Assembly (NCBI RefSeq): GCF_001679485.1
Contig: NZ_LZOZ01000008.1
Span: 62,447 to 126,446, forward strand
Origin: Haemophilus sp. CCUG 60358
GTDB taxonomy: Bacteria > Pseudomonadota > Gammaproteobacteria > Enterobacterales > Pasteurellaceae
Direction: 5' to 3'
Length of the DNA: 64,000 nucleotides
Positions 42,419-51,917 of the stretch are shown in pieces. A model generated the notes under the pieces. That model did not search any database. It had not been told where the DNA came from and saw only the letters and a program-made list of their open reading frames with translations. Position 1 is the first letter of the stretch. Every line of letters starts with the position of its first letter. A program made the position numbers and the translations under genes.

Positions 42419-43051
42419 ATGATCGCGAGATTAATCGATTTTTTATTGTGTCGTTTTGCCTCTTTTATTACAGGTGTTCGACCTCAAGCAGCGATAGCTG
42501 AACAATCTTCAGAAGGGCATCGTGTCTATTTTGCCAATCATAACAGCTATGGTGATTTCATCTTACTTTGGATTTCATTACCTTATGAAGTGAGAAAACA
42601 AACTCGCCCTGTCGCAGGCAAAGATTATTGGACAAAAGGCGCAATTCGTCGTTTTTTAGCCAATAAAGTGTTTAATATGTTGCTTATTGAGCGTAATAGC
42701 CAAGATCCACAAGCGGCAATACGACAAATGACGGAAGCATTGGAGAATGATTCGCTTATTCTTTTCCCTGAAGGAACCCGTAAAACGGATGATGATTTGC
42801 CTCTCCAACCCTTTAAAAGTGGCTTGTATTATCTAGCAAAAGAAAATCTTGATTGTGAATTTGTCCCAGTTTGGATTAGTAATATGAATAATGTTTTACC
42901 AAAAGGCTTTATTTTGCCGATCCCATTGTTATGTGATCTTTATGTAGGTGAACCATTAAAGCTTGAGATAGATGAGACTAAAGGTGAATTTTTAACACGC
43001 GCTCAATCGGCATTATTAAGTTTAAACATCAGTGAAAAAGGCAAATCTTAG
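42419..43051 (+). CDS. PlsC-type 1-acyl-glycerol-phosphate acyltransferase
   Basis: A 210-residue acyltransferase with the HX4D motif (FANHNSYGDF), a lysine/arginine-rich second block and motif III FPEGTRKTDDDLPLQPFKSG. The family acylates lysophosphatidate. It is shorter than housekeeping PlsC and groups by context with the YnbA-like and CdsA-like genes around it, separated by only 11 and 9 bases. AGGAGTAAAT precedes the ATG. Confidence 0.87.
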   Translation: MIARLIDFLLCRFASFITGVRPQAAIAEQSSEGHRVYFANHNSYGDFILLWISLPYEVRKQTRPVAGKDYWTKGAIRRFLANKVFNMLLIERNSQDPQAAIRQMTEALENDSLILFPEGTRKTDDDLPLQPFKSGLYYLAKENLDCEFVPVWISNMNNVLPKGFILPIPLLCDLYVGEPLKLEIDETKGEFLTRAQSALLSLNISEKGKS

Positions 43052-43060
43052 GAGTAAATG

Positions 43061-43993
43061 ATGACGGAAATATGGCAACTCTTCGGTGGTTTATTTATCG
43101 CCTTAATTTTTGCTTCCACCGTGGGATATATTTTAAAACGCAGATCGGGCGTGGATACACCAAATAGCGTTATTGATAACCTGAATGCACGCATCAATGC
43201 TTGGTGGGTGATGATTGGGATTATCTTTATTGCGAGCTTATTAGGCTTTTATGGCGTGATTGTGCTCTTTTTGATCATTTCATTTATGGGATTGCGTGAG
43301 TTTCTTTCTCTATTGAATATTCGTCGAGGCGATCATCTTGCACTCGCCGCCTGTTTTTATGTGATCTTGCCATTGCAATATTTTTTAGTCGCCATTGATT
43401 GGTTTAGTATGTTTACTATCTTCATTCCAGTATATGGCTTCTTATTTTTACCGATTCTTTCAGCATTACTGGGTGACCCTGCGAATTTCTTAGATCGTTC
43501 TACGAAAATTCAGTGGGCATTGATGATTAGTGTATTTTGTATTTCACATATTCCGGCTTTACTGACACTTGATATCTCTGGTTATGAAGGAAAAAATCTT
43601 TTATTAATGATTTTCTTAATCTTGGTGGTACAGTCTAGTGATGTGTTGCAATACGTTTGGGGTAAACTCTTCGGCAAACATAAAATTGCGCCAACCTTAT
43701 CCCCATCCAAAACAGTAGAAGGCTTTGTTGGCGGTGTATTAAGTGCAAGTTTATTAGGTATGCTACTTCATTGGATGACACCATTTAATGCATGGCAGGC
43801 GTTTTTAATGAGCATGTTAATTTGCCTAATGGGATTCTTGGGTGGACTCGTGATGTCAGCAATGAAACGCAGTATGGGCGTGAAAGACTGGGGGAATATG
43901 ATCAGCGGTCATGGCGGTATTTTAGATCGTATGGATTCGCTTTGTTTCTCCGCACCAATTTTCTTCCATGTTGTGCGTTATTTCTGGGCTTAG
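43061..43993 (+). CDS. CdsA-like phosphatidate cytidylyltransferase (YnbB-like)
   Basis: A 310-residue polytopic protein with eight or so membrane segments. The C-terminal CDP-diglyceride synthase signature is present: SPSKTVEGFVGG, then SAMKRSMGVKDWGNMISGHGGILDRMDSL. It converts phosphatidate and CTP to CDP-diacylglycerol, the substrate of the YnbA-like enzyme. The second of two consecutive ATGs (43061) is preferred because GGAG is then 6 bases away; the first is at 43058. It resembles E. coli YnbB more than essential CdsA. Confidence 0.87.
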   Translation: MTEIWQLFGGLFIALIFASTVGYILKRRSGVDTPNSVIDNLNARINAWWVMIGIIFIASLLGFYGVIVLFLIISFMGLREFLSLLNIRRGDHLALAACFYVILPLQYFLVAIDWFSMFTIFIPVYGFLFLPILSALLGDPANFLDRSTKIQWALMISVFCISHIPALLTLDISGYEGKNLLLMIFLILVVQSSDVLQYVWGKLFGKHKIAPTLSPSKTVEGFVGGVLSASLLGMLLHWMTPFNAWQAFLMSMLICLMGFLGGLVMSAMKRSMGVKDWGNMISGHGGILDRMDSLCFSAPIFFHVVRYFWA

Positions 43994-44010
43994 TCATAAA
44001 TCATAAAATA

Positions 44011-44042
44011 AAAAAAGAGCGGTTAATTAACCGCTCTTTTTT
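44011..44042. terminator. Bidirectional terminator between the phospholipid cassette and alaA
   Basis: AAAAAAGAGCGGTTAA and TTAACCGCTCTTTTTT form a perfect 32-base palindrome. It ends one base before the alaA stop codon. Confidence 0.9.
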
Positions 44043-44043
44043 A

Positions 44044-45258
44044 TTATTGCTGATAAGTTTCTAAGAACCGAGCCAGTTTGCCAATCGCTTCTTCTAATTG
44101 GCCAGCATAAGGGAGAGTCACCACACGGAAGTGATCAGGCGAGTGCCAGTTAAAGCCTTTACCATGTACTAAAAGCACTTTCTCTTTGCGTAGTAAATCG
44201 AGTACAAATTTTTCATCACTATGAATGTTGAATTTTTTGATGTCGAGTTTCGGGAACATATACATTGCCCCCATTGGTTTTACGCAGCTAACACCAGGGA
44301 TTTGAGTGAGCAACTCGTAGGCTTTATTACGTTGCTCAAGTAAACGACCGCCAGGTTGAATAAATTCATTAATGCTTTGATAGCCACCTAATGCGGTTTG
44401 AATCGCATGCTGCATTGGTACGTTTGCGCATAAACGCATAGATGCCAGCATATCTAAGCCTTCAATATAGCCTTTTGCGTGTTGTTTTGGACCATTTAAA
44501 ATCATCCAGCCTTGACGGAAACCCGCAACCCGATACGCTTTTGATAAACCATTGAATGTAATCGTTAATACATCTGGTGCAAGGGCGGCGATATGATGGT
44601 GGACAGCACCATCGTAGAGAATTTTGTCATAAATTTCATCCGCAAAAATAATCAGATTATTTTCACGTGCTACTTCGATAATTTCTTCGAGCAATGCTTT
44701 ACTGTATACCGCACCAGTCGGGTTATTTGGGTTGATCACCACGATAGCTTTTGTTTTGGCATTGACTTTCGCGCGAATATCATCAATAGCAGGGAACCAG
44801 CCTGCTTCTTCATCACATAAATAATGTACCGCTTTTCCACCAGAAAGCGTCACAGCCGCTGTCCATAACGGATAATCTGGCATTGGGACTAATACCTCAT
44901 CACCATCATTAAGAAGGGCTTGCATTGACATGGTAATCAATTCAGACACACCATTCCCGATGTACACATCGTTTACCGTTGAATCATGAATACCTTTGGA
45001 TTGGTAGTATTGCACGATAGCTTTACGTGCGGAATACAAGCCTTTAGAGTCACAATAACCTTGTGCAGAAGGTAAGTTGCGGATTACATCGACTAAAATT
45101 TCATCTGGCGCTTCAAAGCCAAATGGGGCAGGGTTACCGATATTCAGTTTTAAGATTTTGTTGCCTTCTTCTTCTAGGCGTAAAGCTTCTTTGTGAACCG
45201 GTCCGCGAATATCGTAGCAAACGTGTTCTAATTTGTCTGATTTTGGAAATGAGCGCAT
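44044..45258 (-). CDS. alaA: Alanine-synthesising transaminase (AlaA-type, PLP fold I)
   Basis: A 404-residue aminotransferase. LNIGNPAPFGFEAPDEI, NPNNPTGAVY, FADEIYDKILYDG and the PLP lysine in NGLSKAYRVAGFRQGW are diagnostic of AlaA (YfbQ). It makes alanine from pyruvate and glutamate. ATG 45258 is chosen (AGGA 9 bases upstream); an ATG three codons earlier lies too close to that site. Confidence 0.93.
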   Translation of the reverse strand: MRSFPKSDKLEHVCYDIRGPVHKEALRLEEEGNKILKLNIGNPAPFGFEAPDEILVDVIRNLPSAQGYCDSKGLYSARKAIVQYYQSKGIHDSTVNDVYIGNGVSELITMSMQALLNDGDEVLVPMPDYPLWTAAVTLSGGKAVHYLCDEEAGWFPAIDDIRAKVNAKTKAIVVINPNNPTGAVYSKALLEEIIEVARENNLIIFADEIYDKILYDGAVHHHIAALAPDVLTITFNGLSKAYRVAGFRQGWMILNGPKQHAKGYIEGLDMLASMRLCANVPMQHAIQTALGGYQSINEFIQPGGRLLEQRNKAYELLTQIPGVSCVKPMGAMYMFPKLDIKKFNIHSDEKFVLDLLRKEKVLLVHGKGFNWHSPDHFRVVTLPYAGQLEEAIGKLARFLETYQQ

Positions 45259-45412
45259 TAATAACATCCTATGATAATTAGATTTTCATTCAAAAATTGT
45301 GTCTAATTTACGCTTAAATTCTTATCTTGAAAAGATTTAATAAAAAAATTTTTTGAATGTATTAAAGTGCGGTAGAATATGGGCTAATTTTTTGTGTATT
45401 TTATTATTTTTC

Positions 45413-46693
45413 ATGGGCCCTTTAGAACAAGCTAAATCTGCGATAATTCGCCAATTTGACGCTTTGGCGACAACGGATCAGCAAGCATCTATTGTACATC
45501 TTCAAACGAAGGTGGAATCGGATGTTGATCTTTTGGCGTGGATGAAAGGGCAGTCAGTCTATCCGCAATTTTATTTGCGTTTTCGTGATAAAGCTAAAAC
45601 CGTCGCTGCCGTGGGTAAAGTGCGGTCATTTTCAGATGTGAATTTGGCACAGCAATTTATTCAAGAGCATGATTTCCCTTTAGTGGGTGGTTTACAGTTC
45701 CAAGGTGAAAGTCAGTTTATTTTGCCTCAAGTTTTAATTGAACAGCAAAATGGTGAGACCGTGGTTTCAGTTTTGGTTGAAACAAATGAGCTTGCTTCGG
45801 CAAAAACGATTTTGAATTCATTTGAAAAAATGACCGCACTTTTACCGCTCAATCAATTAACCATCGAAAGTGTAGCGCCAAAAGCGAATCAAGACACGTG
45901 GTGTGATTGGGTCAATCAAGCGCTCACTCGAATTCGACAAGGGGAATTAACCAAGCTTGTCTTAGCAAATGAAACGGTATTTCACATTCAGGGCGAATTA
46001 AACGGAAAAGATTTTCTTGCTGCAAGCCAAGCCAAAAATAGCGGTTGTTACCATTTTCTATGGGCAGATAACGCCCAAAACTGTTTTGTGGGATCGACAC
46101 CAGAGCGCCTGTTTGCACGAGATAATCGTCTGTTATTTACAGAAGCCCTTGCGGGCACTGCTCCTGTTAGCGATAATCCACTTGAAAATGATGAACGAGC
46201 AAATTGGCTGCTAAATGATGAAAAAAATCTCAATGAAAACTGGTTGGTAGTTGAGGATATTTCACAAAATATCAGTCACTTAGTGGAACAAATTACCGTT
46301 GATGATGTCGCATTAAAGCCATTGCGAAAAGTGCAGCATTTGATTCGAAAAATGCAAGCAAAGTTGACCGCACTTTGTACGGATGCAGATTTGTTGAAAG
46401 CGATCCATCCAACGGCCGCAGTGTCAGGCTTACCTCAACAACAAGCGAAGAAAGCACTGGCTGAAATTGAAACTTTTGATCGTAGTTGGTATGCGGGAAC
46501 ATTAGGATTGATGACCCCAAATCTCTCGGAATTTTGTGTCACCATTCGTTCAGCTTTTATTGAAGAAAACCAAGTGCGTGTATTTGCTGGCGCCGGTATT
46601 GTGGAAGGCTCACAACCTGTAGAAGAGTGGTTGGAAATTGAACGTAAAGCGGCAGGGCTCATTTCCCTGTTTGCAGAGAATAACGGAGAATAA
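45413..46693 (+). CDS. menF: Isochorismate synthase (menaquinone pathway)
   Basis: A 426-residue chorismate-binding enzyme. FVGSTPERLF, EALAGTAP, HPTAAVSGLPQ and AGAGIVEGSQPVEEW are the family motifs, with the Mg-binding glutamates near the C terminus. It forms isochorismate for MenD, whose gene begins 5 bases downstream. The start is uncertain: ATG 45413 gives the normal size but lacks a clear ribosome site; the frame is open 20 codons further to a TTG at 45353 across an uptake sequence. Three or four more uptake sequences lie inside (45617, 45832, 46367). Confidence 0.9.
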   Translation: MGPLEQAKSAIIRQFDALATTDQQASIVHLQTKVESDVDLLAWMKGQSVYPQFYLRFRDKAKTVAAVGKVRSFSDVNLAQQFIQEHDFPLVGGLQFQGESQFILPQVLIEQQNGETVVSVLVETNELASAKTILNSFEKMTALLPLNQLTIESVAPKANQDTWCDWVNQALTRIRQGELTKLVLANETVFHIQGELNGKDFLAASQAKNSGCYHFLWADNAQNCFVGSTPERLFARDNRLLFTEALAGTAPVSDNPLENDERANWLLNDEKNLNENWLVVEDISQNISHLVEQITVDDVALKPLRKVQHLIRKMQAKLTALCTDADLLKAIHPTAAVSGLPQQQAKKALAEIETFDRSWYAGTLGLMTPNLSEFCVTIRSAFIEENQVRVFAGAGIVEGSQPVEEWLEIERKAAGLISLFAENNGE

Positions 46694-46698
46694 GAAGA

Positions 46699-48405
46699 AT
46701 GTCTGTAAGCGTATTTAATCGTTGTTGGTCAAAGGTGATCTTAGAAACCCTGGTTCGCCAAGGGGTTAGTCACTTTTGTATTGCGCCAGGTTCACGATCA
46801 ACACCTTTAACGCTAGAAGCTGTGCGTTTACAAAATGCCTCTCGAGCAACGTGTCATAGTCACTTTGATGAACGTGGCTTAGGCTTTTTTGCCTTGGGTA
46901 TTGCAAAATTTACGCAAGCGCCTGTTGCTGTGATTGTGACCTCAGGGACTGCGGCAGCAAATTTATATCCAGCGATTATTGAAGCTCGCCAAACAGGCGT
47001 GAATTTAATTATTCTTACCGCTGATCGTCCACCTGAATTATGGGAATGTGGTGCGAATCAAGCGATCGTGCAACAAAATATGTTTGCAGATTATCCAGTG
47101 GCAAGTGTCAATTTACCGAAGCCTCAAGCCGATTATGCGGCGAAATGGTTAATTTCTACGTTAGAACAAGCTTGCTATAAACAAAAGCAACAACCAGGCG
47201 TGGTGCATATTAATGTACCTTTTACTGAGCCACTTTATAATGCCCAAGATCAAGAAATTGACGGTCATCCATGGTTAATGCCAATTCAACGTTGGTTAAG
47301 TCAGCCTAAAAATTGGGTTGACCATCAGCCATTGCAACAAGAAGTGTTGATGCACGAGAATTGGGATAGCTGGCGTACAAAACGTGGTGTGATTGTGGCA
47401 GGGCAATTAACCCCAGAACAGGCAATGGGGATTAACTCGTGGGCAAATACCATGGGCTGGATTTTGCTGACGGATATTCAATCTGGCGTCGAGCCACTTA
47501 CCCCTTATGCAGATATTTGGCTAGCAAATCAAACCGTGAAGCAAAAATTGCTTCAAGCAGATATCGTAATCCAATTTGGTTCTCGTTTTATCAGTAAACG
47601 TATTAACCAATTCTTAGCGGAATTCCAAGGCGAGTTTTGGGTAGTAGAGCAAAGTCAAAATGCAGTTGATCCAAGCCACCATACCCAAACTCGCTTTAAT
47701 GCAAAAGCACATCATTGGTTGCGAGCACATCCGCCATTGCGTCAAAAACCTTGGTTACTCGAACCACTTGCGCTTTCAAAATTCTGTTCAACTTTTATTG
47801 AGCAACAAGTCGGCGGCAATCTTAATGAAGCCTCATTAGCCCATCATATTGAGCGTGTATTGCCTTACAATGGTATTTTGTTCTTAGGAAATAGCCTTTT
47901 TGTGCGCTTGGTTGATGCGTTAACGAAACTACCAGAAGGATATCCAATTTTCACTAATCGTGGTGCAAGCGGAATTGACGGTTTATTAGCAACCGCTGCG
48001 GGGATTGGTATTGGTTCGAATCAACCTGTAGTGGCGATGATTGGCGATACGTCCACGCTTTATGATTTGAACTCTTTAGCATTATTTAAGAACGTGACTC
48101 AACCAACCATTATTTTTGTGATCAATAATAATGGTGGTGCGATCTTTGATATGTTGCCGGTTGATGAAGAGGTAAAAGAACAATTCTATCGCTTGCCACA
48201 TAATGGTGATTTCTCACAAATTGCGAATATGTTTGGCTTGAAATACGCCTTACCTTACACCTGGGCGGATTTAAGTGCAGTGTTGAAACAGGCTTACACA
48301 CGTCGTCGTGCTACGCTCATTGAGATAAAAACGAACCCTAGCGATGGCAGTGCAACTTATAAGCGCTTGATTGAACAAATCAGCCACGCTGTAGTTGGTG
48401 AATAA
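46699..48405 (+). CDS. menD: 2-succinyl-5-enolpyruvyl-6-hydroxy-3-cyclohexene-1-carboxylate synthase
   Basis: A 568-residue thiamine diphosphate enzyme: FCIAPGSRSTPLTLEA at the N terminus, HFDERGLGFFALG with the catalytic glutamate region, and the ThDP motif GDTSTLYDLNSL to NNNGGAIFDMLP. It condenses isochorismate with 2-oxoglutarate. GGAGAATAAGAAG precedes the ATG and couples it to menF. A terminator separates it from menH. Confidence 0.96.
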   Translation: MSVSVFNRCWSKVILETLVRQGVSHFCIAPGSRSTPLTLEAVRLQNASRATCHSHFDERGLGFFALGIAKFTQAPVAVIVTSGTAAANLYPAIIEARQTGVNLIILTADRPPELWECGANQAIVQQNMFADYPVASVNLPKPQADYAAKWLISTLEQACYKQKQQPGVVHINVPFTEPLYNAQDQEIDGHPWLMPIQRWLSQPKNWVDHQPLQQEVLMHENWDSWRTKRGVIVAGQLTPEQAMGINSWANTMGWILLTDIQSGVEPLTPYADIWLANQTVKQKLLQADIVIQFGSRFISKRINQFLAEFQGEFWVVEQSQNAVDPSHHTQTRFNAKAHHWLRAHPPLRQKPWLLEPLALSKFCSTFIEQQVGGNLNEASLAHHIERVLPYNGILFLGNSLFVRLVDALTKLPEGYPIFTNRGASGIDGLLATAAGIGIGSNQPVVAMIGDTSTLYDLNSLALFKNVTQPTIIFVINNNGGAIFDMLPVDEEVKEQFYRLPHNGDFSQIANMFGLKYALPYTWADLSAVLKQAYTRRRATLIEIKTNPSDGSATYKRLIEQISHAVVGE

Positions 48406-48412
48406 TTCATTT

Positions 48413-48440
48413 CCCCTCTTAAATCAGAGGGGATTTTTTT
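48413..48440 (+). terminator. Terminator between menD and menH
   Basis: CCCCTCT and AGAGGGG pair around TAAATC, followed by seven T residues. It starts 7 bases after the menD stop and ends 10 before menH, so menH expression probably depends on read-through. Confidence 0.8.
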
Positions 48441-48450
48441 ATATGGCATT

Positions 48451-49194
48451 ATGATGAATCTTATCTTCCTCCACGGATTACTTGGTACAAAATCGGACTG
48501 GCAAAAAGTCATCGAAAATCTACCGCACTTTCGTTGTCTCTCTCTCGATTTACCGTTTCATGGAGAGAATAAAGCTGTAGCGGTTGAAGATTTTGAGCAA
48601 ACGGCTCAATTTCTTGAAAGCCAAATACAAAGTCTCATAAAAGATGAACCTTATATCCTTATAGGTTATTCACTTGGTGGGCGAATCGCACAATATTATG
48701 TATTGCAGGCTCAAGTGCAAAGAGGTAATTTACAAGCAGTGATTTTAGAAGGGGCGAATTTAGGTTTGCAGTCTAAGCAAGAAAAACAAAGCCGTTTAAT
48801 TAATGACAAAATGTGGGCTGAGCGTTTTTTCCATGAAAACCCTGAAACCGTGCTAGACGATTGGTATCAACAGCCTGTGTTTTCTCATTTAAATGAACAG
48901 CAACGTAAGTCGTTAATTGAAAAGCGAAAAGTTAATTGCGGGGCAAATATTGGTAAGATGTTATTAGCAACTAGCCTTGCCAAACAGCCTGATTTTCGAG
49001 AGAAAGTGCGGTCAAGTTTGCTGCCATTTTTCTATTTTTGCGGTGAGCGAGATCAAAAGTTTCGTCAAATGGCAGAGGATAATCAACTCGATTTAACGCT
49101 TATCCCTCATGCTGGGCATAATGCTCATTTAGAAAATTCGACATATTTTGCGAAAAAAATTGAAGATATCATTTTAAAAATCGCTAATCCTTAA
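48451..49194 (+). CDS. menH: 2-succinyl-6-hydroxy-2,4-cyclohexadiene-1-carboxylate synthase
   Basis: A 247-residue alpha/beta hydrolase. LIFLHGLLGTKSDW is the oxyanion/N-terminal motif, GYSLGGR the nucleophile elbow, FCGERDQKF carries the acid and PHAGHNAHLE the catalytic histidine. It eliminates pyruvate from the MenD product. Two consecutive ATGs are possible (48451, 48454) and no strong ribosome site is visible. One uptake sequence lies near 48522 and another near 49004. Confidence 0.92.
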   Translation: MMNLIFLHGLLGTKSDWQKVIENLPHFRCLSLDLPFHGENKAVAVEDFEQTAQFLESQIQSLIKDEPYILIGYSLGGRIAQYYVLQAQVQRGNLQAVILEGANLGLQSKQEKQSRLINDKMWAERFFHENPETVLDDWYQQPVFSHLNEQQRKSLIEKRKVNCGANIGKMLLATSLAKQPDFREKVRSSLLPFFYFCGERDQKFRQMAEDNQLDLTLIPHAGHNAHLENSTYFAKKIEDIILKIANP

Positions 49195-49247
49195 GGGAAA
49201 TGCTAGGATTTAGCCCTTTCATTTTATTTGACTCTTAAGGAAGCAAA

Positions 49248-50563
49248 ATGTCCTCATAACTTCGTAATGATCCATTTAAGGTTGCTTTGGCATCCATGGT
49301 GGGTACTGCAATTGAATTCTTTGATTATTATATCTATGCAGCTGCGGCTGTATTAGTTTTTAACACGCAATTCTTCCATAGCGGCGATCCGCTTTCAGAT
49401 GATTTACTTTCTCTTTCCATATTAGCCTTAGCGTTCTTTGCTCGTCCAATTGGCTTCACTTTATTTGGCCACTTTGGTGACAAGATCGGTCGTAATAAAA
49501 CCTTGGTCGCCTCTTTGGTTTTAATGGGCGGATCTACAGTCGTTATCGGCTTGTTGCCGATTTATTCTCAAATTGGTATTTGGGCCCCGATTTTTTTATG
49601 TATCTGCCGTGTCGGTCAAGGAATTGGCCTTGGTGGCCAATGGAGGGCACAGCTCTAGTCGCAACAGAAAATGCCTCAGAAGGAAAACGTGCTTGGTATG
49701 GTACATTCCCTCAATTAGGTGCGCCAATAGGTTTATTTGTGGCTAATGCGACCTTCTTCTTAGTGAGCTATTTCTGGGACCAACAAGCCCTTGTTGAGTG
49801 GGCATGGCGTATTCCGTTTATCTCTTCTTTAGCCTTAGTTTTAGTTGGGTTATATGTTCGTTTAACCTTACATGAAAGCCATGTATTCATTGAAGCGGAA
49901 GAAAAGGGGAAAAAATTAAAAGCACCGGTGAGTGTGGTATTCACTAAACACTTTAAACCGATGGTGATTGGTACCTTTATTATGGTGGCGACTTATTCCT
50001 TATTCTATATTATGACTGCCTTTGCACAAGCGTATTCTCGTACACCGTCAACCCTTTCAGAAGCGGGTTATCCAATGGGGTTAGGCATTCCTGCCAATAC
50101 CTTCACCGGATTACTTTTAATGAGTGCAATCGTTTTTGCGATTTTTATCAGCATTTCTGGTCTTTATGCAGATAAAATTGGTCGCCGTAAATGGTTGATT
50201 TGGACAACGATCAGCATTTTTATTTTCGCGTTATGCATGCCATTATTCCTTGGAAATGGTACTCCAACCTCCGTATTTGCTTTCTTGGTAATTGGTATGG
50301 CATTAATGGGCATGACATTTGGCCCAATGGCAGCGTTATTGCCTGAATTATTCCCAACAGAAGTGCGTTATTCTGGTGCCTCTTTAGCTTACAACATTGC
50401 ATCGATTATCGGGGCAACTATTGCAGCAATGATTTCATTAAAAATCAATGCGCTTTATGGCTTAATGGGCGTGGGGATTTATTTAGCCATTAATGCATTC
50501 TTAACCTTGTTAGCATTATTAGCTTCAAAAGAAACGAAAAATGTCGATTTAACGCAAATCTAG
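49248..50563 (+). pseudogene. Disrupted metabolite:H+ symporter (MHS family MFS transporter)
   Basis: The original ATG 49248 has AAGGAAGC upstream, but codon 4 is TAA (49257-49259), where CAA would fit the family start (M-S-S/T-Q-L-R-N). The frame then runs to 49656 (TAG), where a one-base loss around 49641-49646 shifts it: the frame before ends GLGGQWRAQL, while the frame after reads EGTALVATENASEGKRAWYG, which together make the conserved GGEWGGA-ALVATENAP region. The rest (12-helix MHS architecture, DKIGRNKT and DKIGRRKW loops) is intact to TAG at 50563. Related proteins carry shikimate, citrate or betaine-like compounds. Fragments alone are unlikely to transport. Confidence 0.85.
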
Positions 50564-50582
50564 TGACAAATTAATCATGAAG

Positions 50583-50612
50583 AAGCTGATGTAAATAACA
50601 TCAGCTTTTTTT
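50583..50612 (+). terminator. Terminator after the disrupted transporter
   Basis: AAGCTGATGT and ACATCAGCTT pair around AAATA, followed by a T run. Confidence 0.85.
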
Positions 50613-50632
50613 ATTTGTTGAAAGAATGCAAT

Positions 50633-50657
50633 AAAAAAGAGCGTATTGCTACGCTCT
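50633..50657 (-). terminator. Terminator of the MetE-like gene
   Basis: AGAGCGTA and TACGCTCT pair around TTGC; on the minus strand a TTTTTT run follows (AAAAAA at 50633). An uptake sequence lies between it and the stop codon. Confidence 0.8.
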
Positions 50658-50713
50658 CAGTCGATAAAAGTGCGGTTAAAAACAGCGTGTTTTTAGCGTA
50701 ATGTATGAAAGAA

Positions 50714-51808
50714 TTAATCTTCACCCCATACTTCTTTAGCAATTTCTTCAACGTAACGAACTTTAGCCCATTGCTGTGCTTCCGTCATGATATTCCCTTC
50801 TTCTGTTGAGGCAAAACCACATTGTGGGCTTAAGCAAAGCTGTTCAAGTGGAACATATTGCGTCGCTTCTTCAATGCGTGCTTTAATAGCCGCTTTATCT
50901 TCTAATTCAGGGAATTTTGAACTGATTAAACCCAATACAACACGGCCTTTGTGTGGATTATTGGCAAAGTGTTTTAATGGTTCGAACCCACCAGAACGCT
51001 CATCATCATATTCCAGAAAGTAGCCATCGTATTGGGTTTGGCCAAATAAAGCATCCGCAATAGGATCGTATGCACCAGTTAATAAATAAGTTGAACGGAA
51101 GTTGCCACGGCAAACGTGCGTTGTGATAACCATATCTGCTGGTTTAGCGGCTAATACAACTTGAATATTTTCAAGCGCTTGTGCTTTATCTGCTTCAAAT
51201 TCTGGTTTTAGGTGATTGTTACAGAGTGAACCCCAATACACATCATCAAATTGTAAATAACGGCAACCCGCATCATAGAAGGCTTTGATCGCATCTTTAT
51301 AAGCCTGTTGAACATCTTTGGCAAATTCTGCACGTGTAGCATAAACGCCCGTATCCCATTGGATTGGATACATTAATTGATTTGGGCTTGGAATGGTATA
51401 TTTTACGACGCCACGATCCCCAACAATGTCTTTTAATTTTTTAAAATGTTCGATAAATGGATGGTTGGGATTCCAAGAGATTTTACCGCAGCAACGTGTA
51501 TTGTAAGGTTTGGTTTCCACACCATTAAATTTATAACCGTGTTCAGGGTGATAACCTTCGATACCATTTAAGTTTTCTAAGAAATCGATGTGCCAAAACG
51601 CACGGCGATATTCCCCATCCGTGATGACTTGGATACCTGCATCTAATTGTGCTTGTACTAATTTAGCAATTTCTTGATCTTCAACTTCCGTTAATTGTTC
51701 ACGAGAAAGTTCGCCTGCTGCAAATTTTGCACGGGCTTCTTTTAAAGGTTGAGAACGTAAGTATGAGCCCACAGTATCAGCGTGGAAAGGAAGTGTTTTT
51801 GATGTCAT
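50714..51808 (-). CDS. Cobalamin-independent methionine synthase, MetE C-terminal domain type (YxjG/YxjH-like)
   Basis: A 364-residue single-barrel protein that lacks the N-terminal half of MetE. Zinc ligands are likely His and Cys of THVCRGNFRS, Glu of FLEYDDERSG and Cys of LSPQCGFAS. FDDVYWGSLC and HADTVGSYLR are also typical of this group. It probably methylates homocysteine, but the methyl donor of the short forms is not certain. The upstream 109 bases contain a TTTTCAT/ATGAAAA palindrome (51880-51898) that could be an operator. AAGGATAT precedes the ATG. Confidence 0.85.
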   Translation of the reverse strand: MTSKTLPFHADTVGSYLRSQPLKEARAKFAAGELSREQLTEVEDQEIAKLVQAQLDAGIQVITDGEYRRAFWHIDFLENLNGIEGYHPEHGYKFNGVETKPYNTRCCGKISWNPNHPFIEHFKKLKDIVGDRGVVKYTIPSPNQLMYPIQWDTGVYATRAEFAKDVQQAYKDAIKAFYDAGCRYLQFDDVYWGSLCNNHLKPEFEADKAQALENIQVVLAAKPADMVITTHVCRGNFRSTYLLTGAYDPIADALFGQTQYDGYFLEYDDERSGGFEPLKHFANNPHKGRVVLGLISSKFPELEDKAAIKARIEEATQYVPLEQLCLSPQCGFASTEEGNIMTEAQQWAKVRYVEEIAKEVWGED

Positions 51809-51917
51809 GTTTATATCCTTCTTTTAATTTTAGCATGATAATTTTAACGTAAGGATATTTCATGATCAAAGTAATGATTTTTTCATTCATGATGAAAATA
51901 ATTAATACAGAGAAATA

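Noticed and set aside
49580..50563. A separate 327-residue transporter gene starting inside the previous frame
   Set aside because: Its first 23 residues are an out-of-frame reading of the upstream frame, and both parts align end to end with one MHS transporter; it is the second half of a frameshifted gene.
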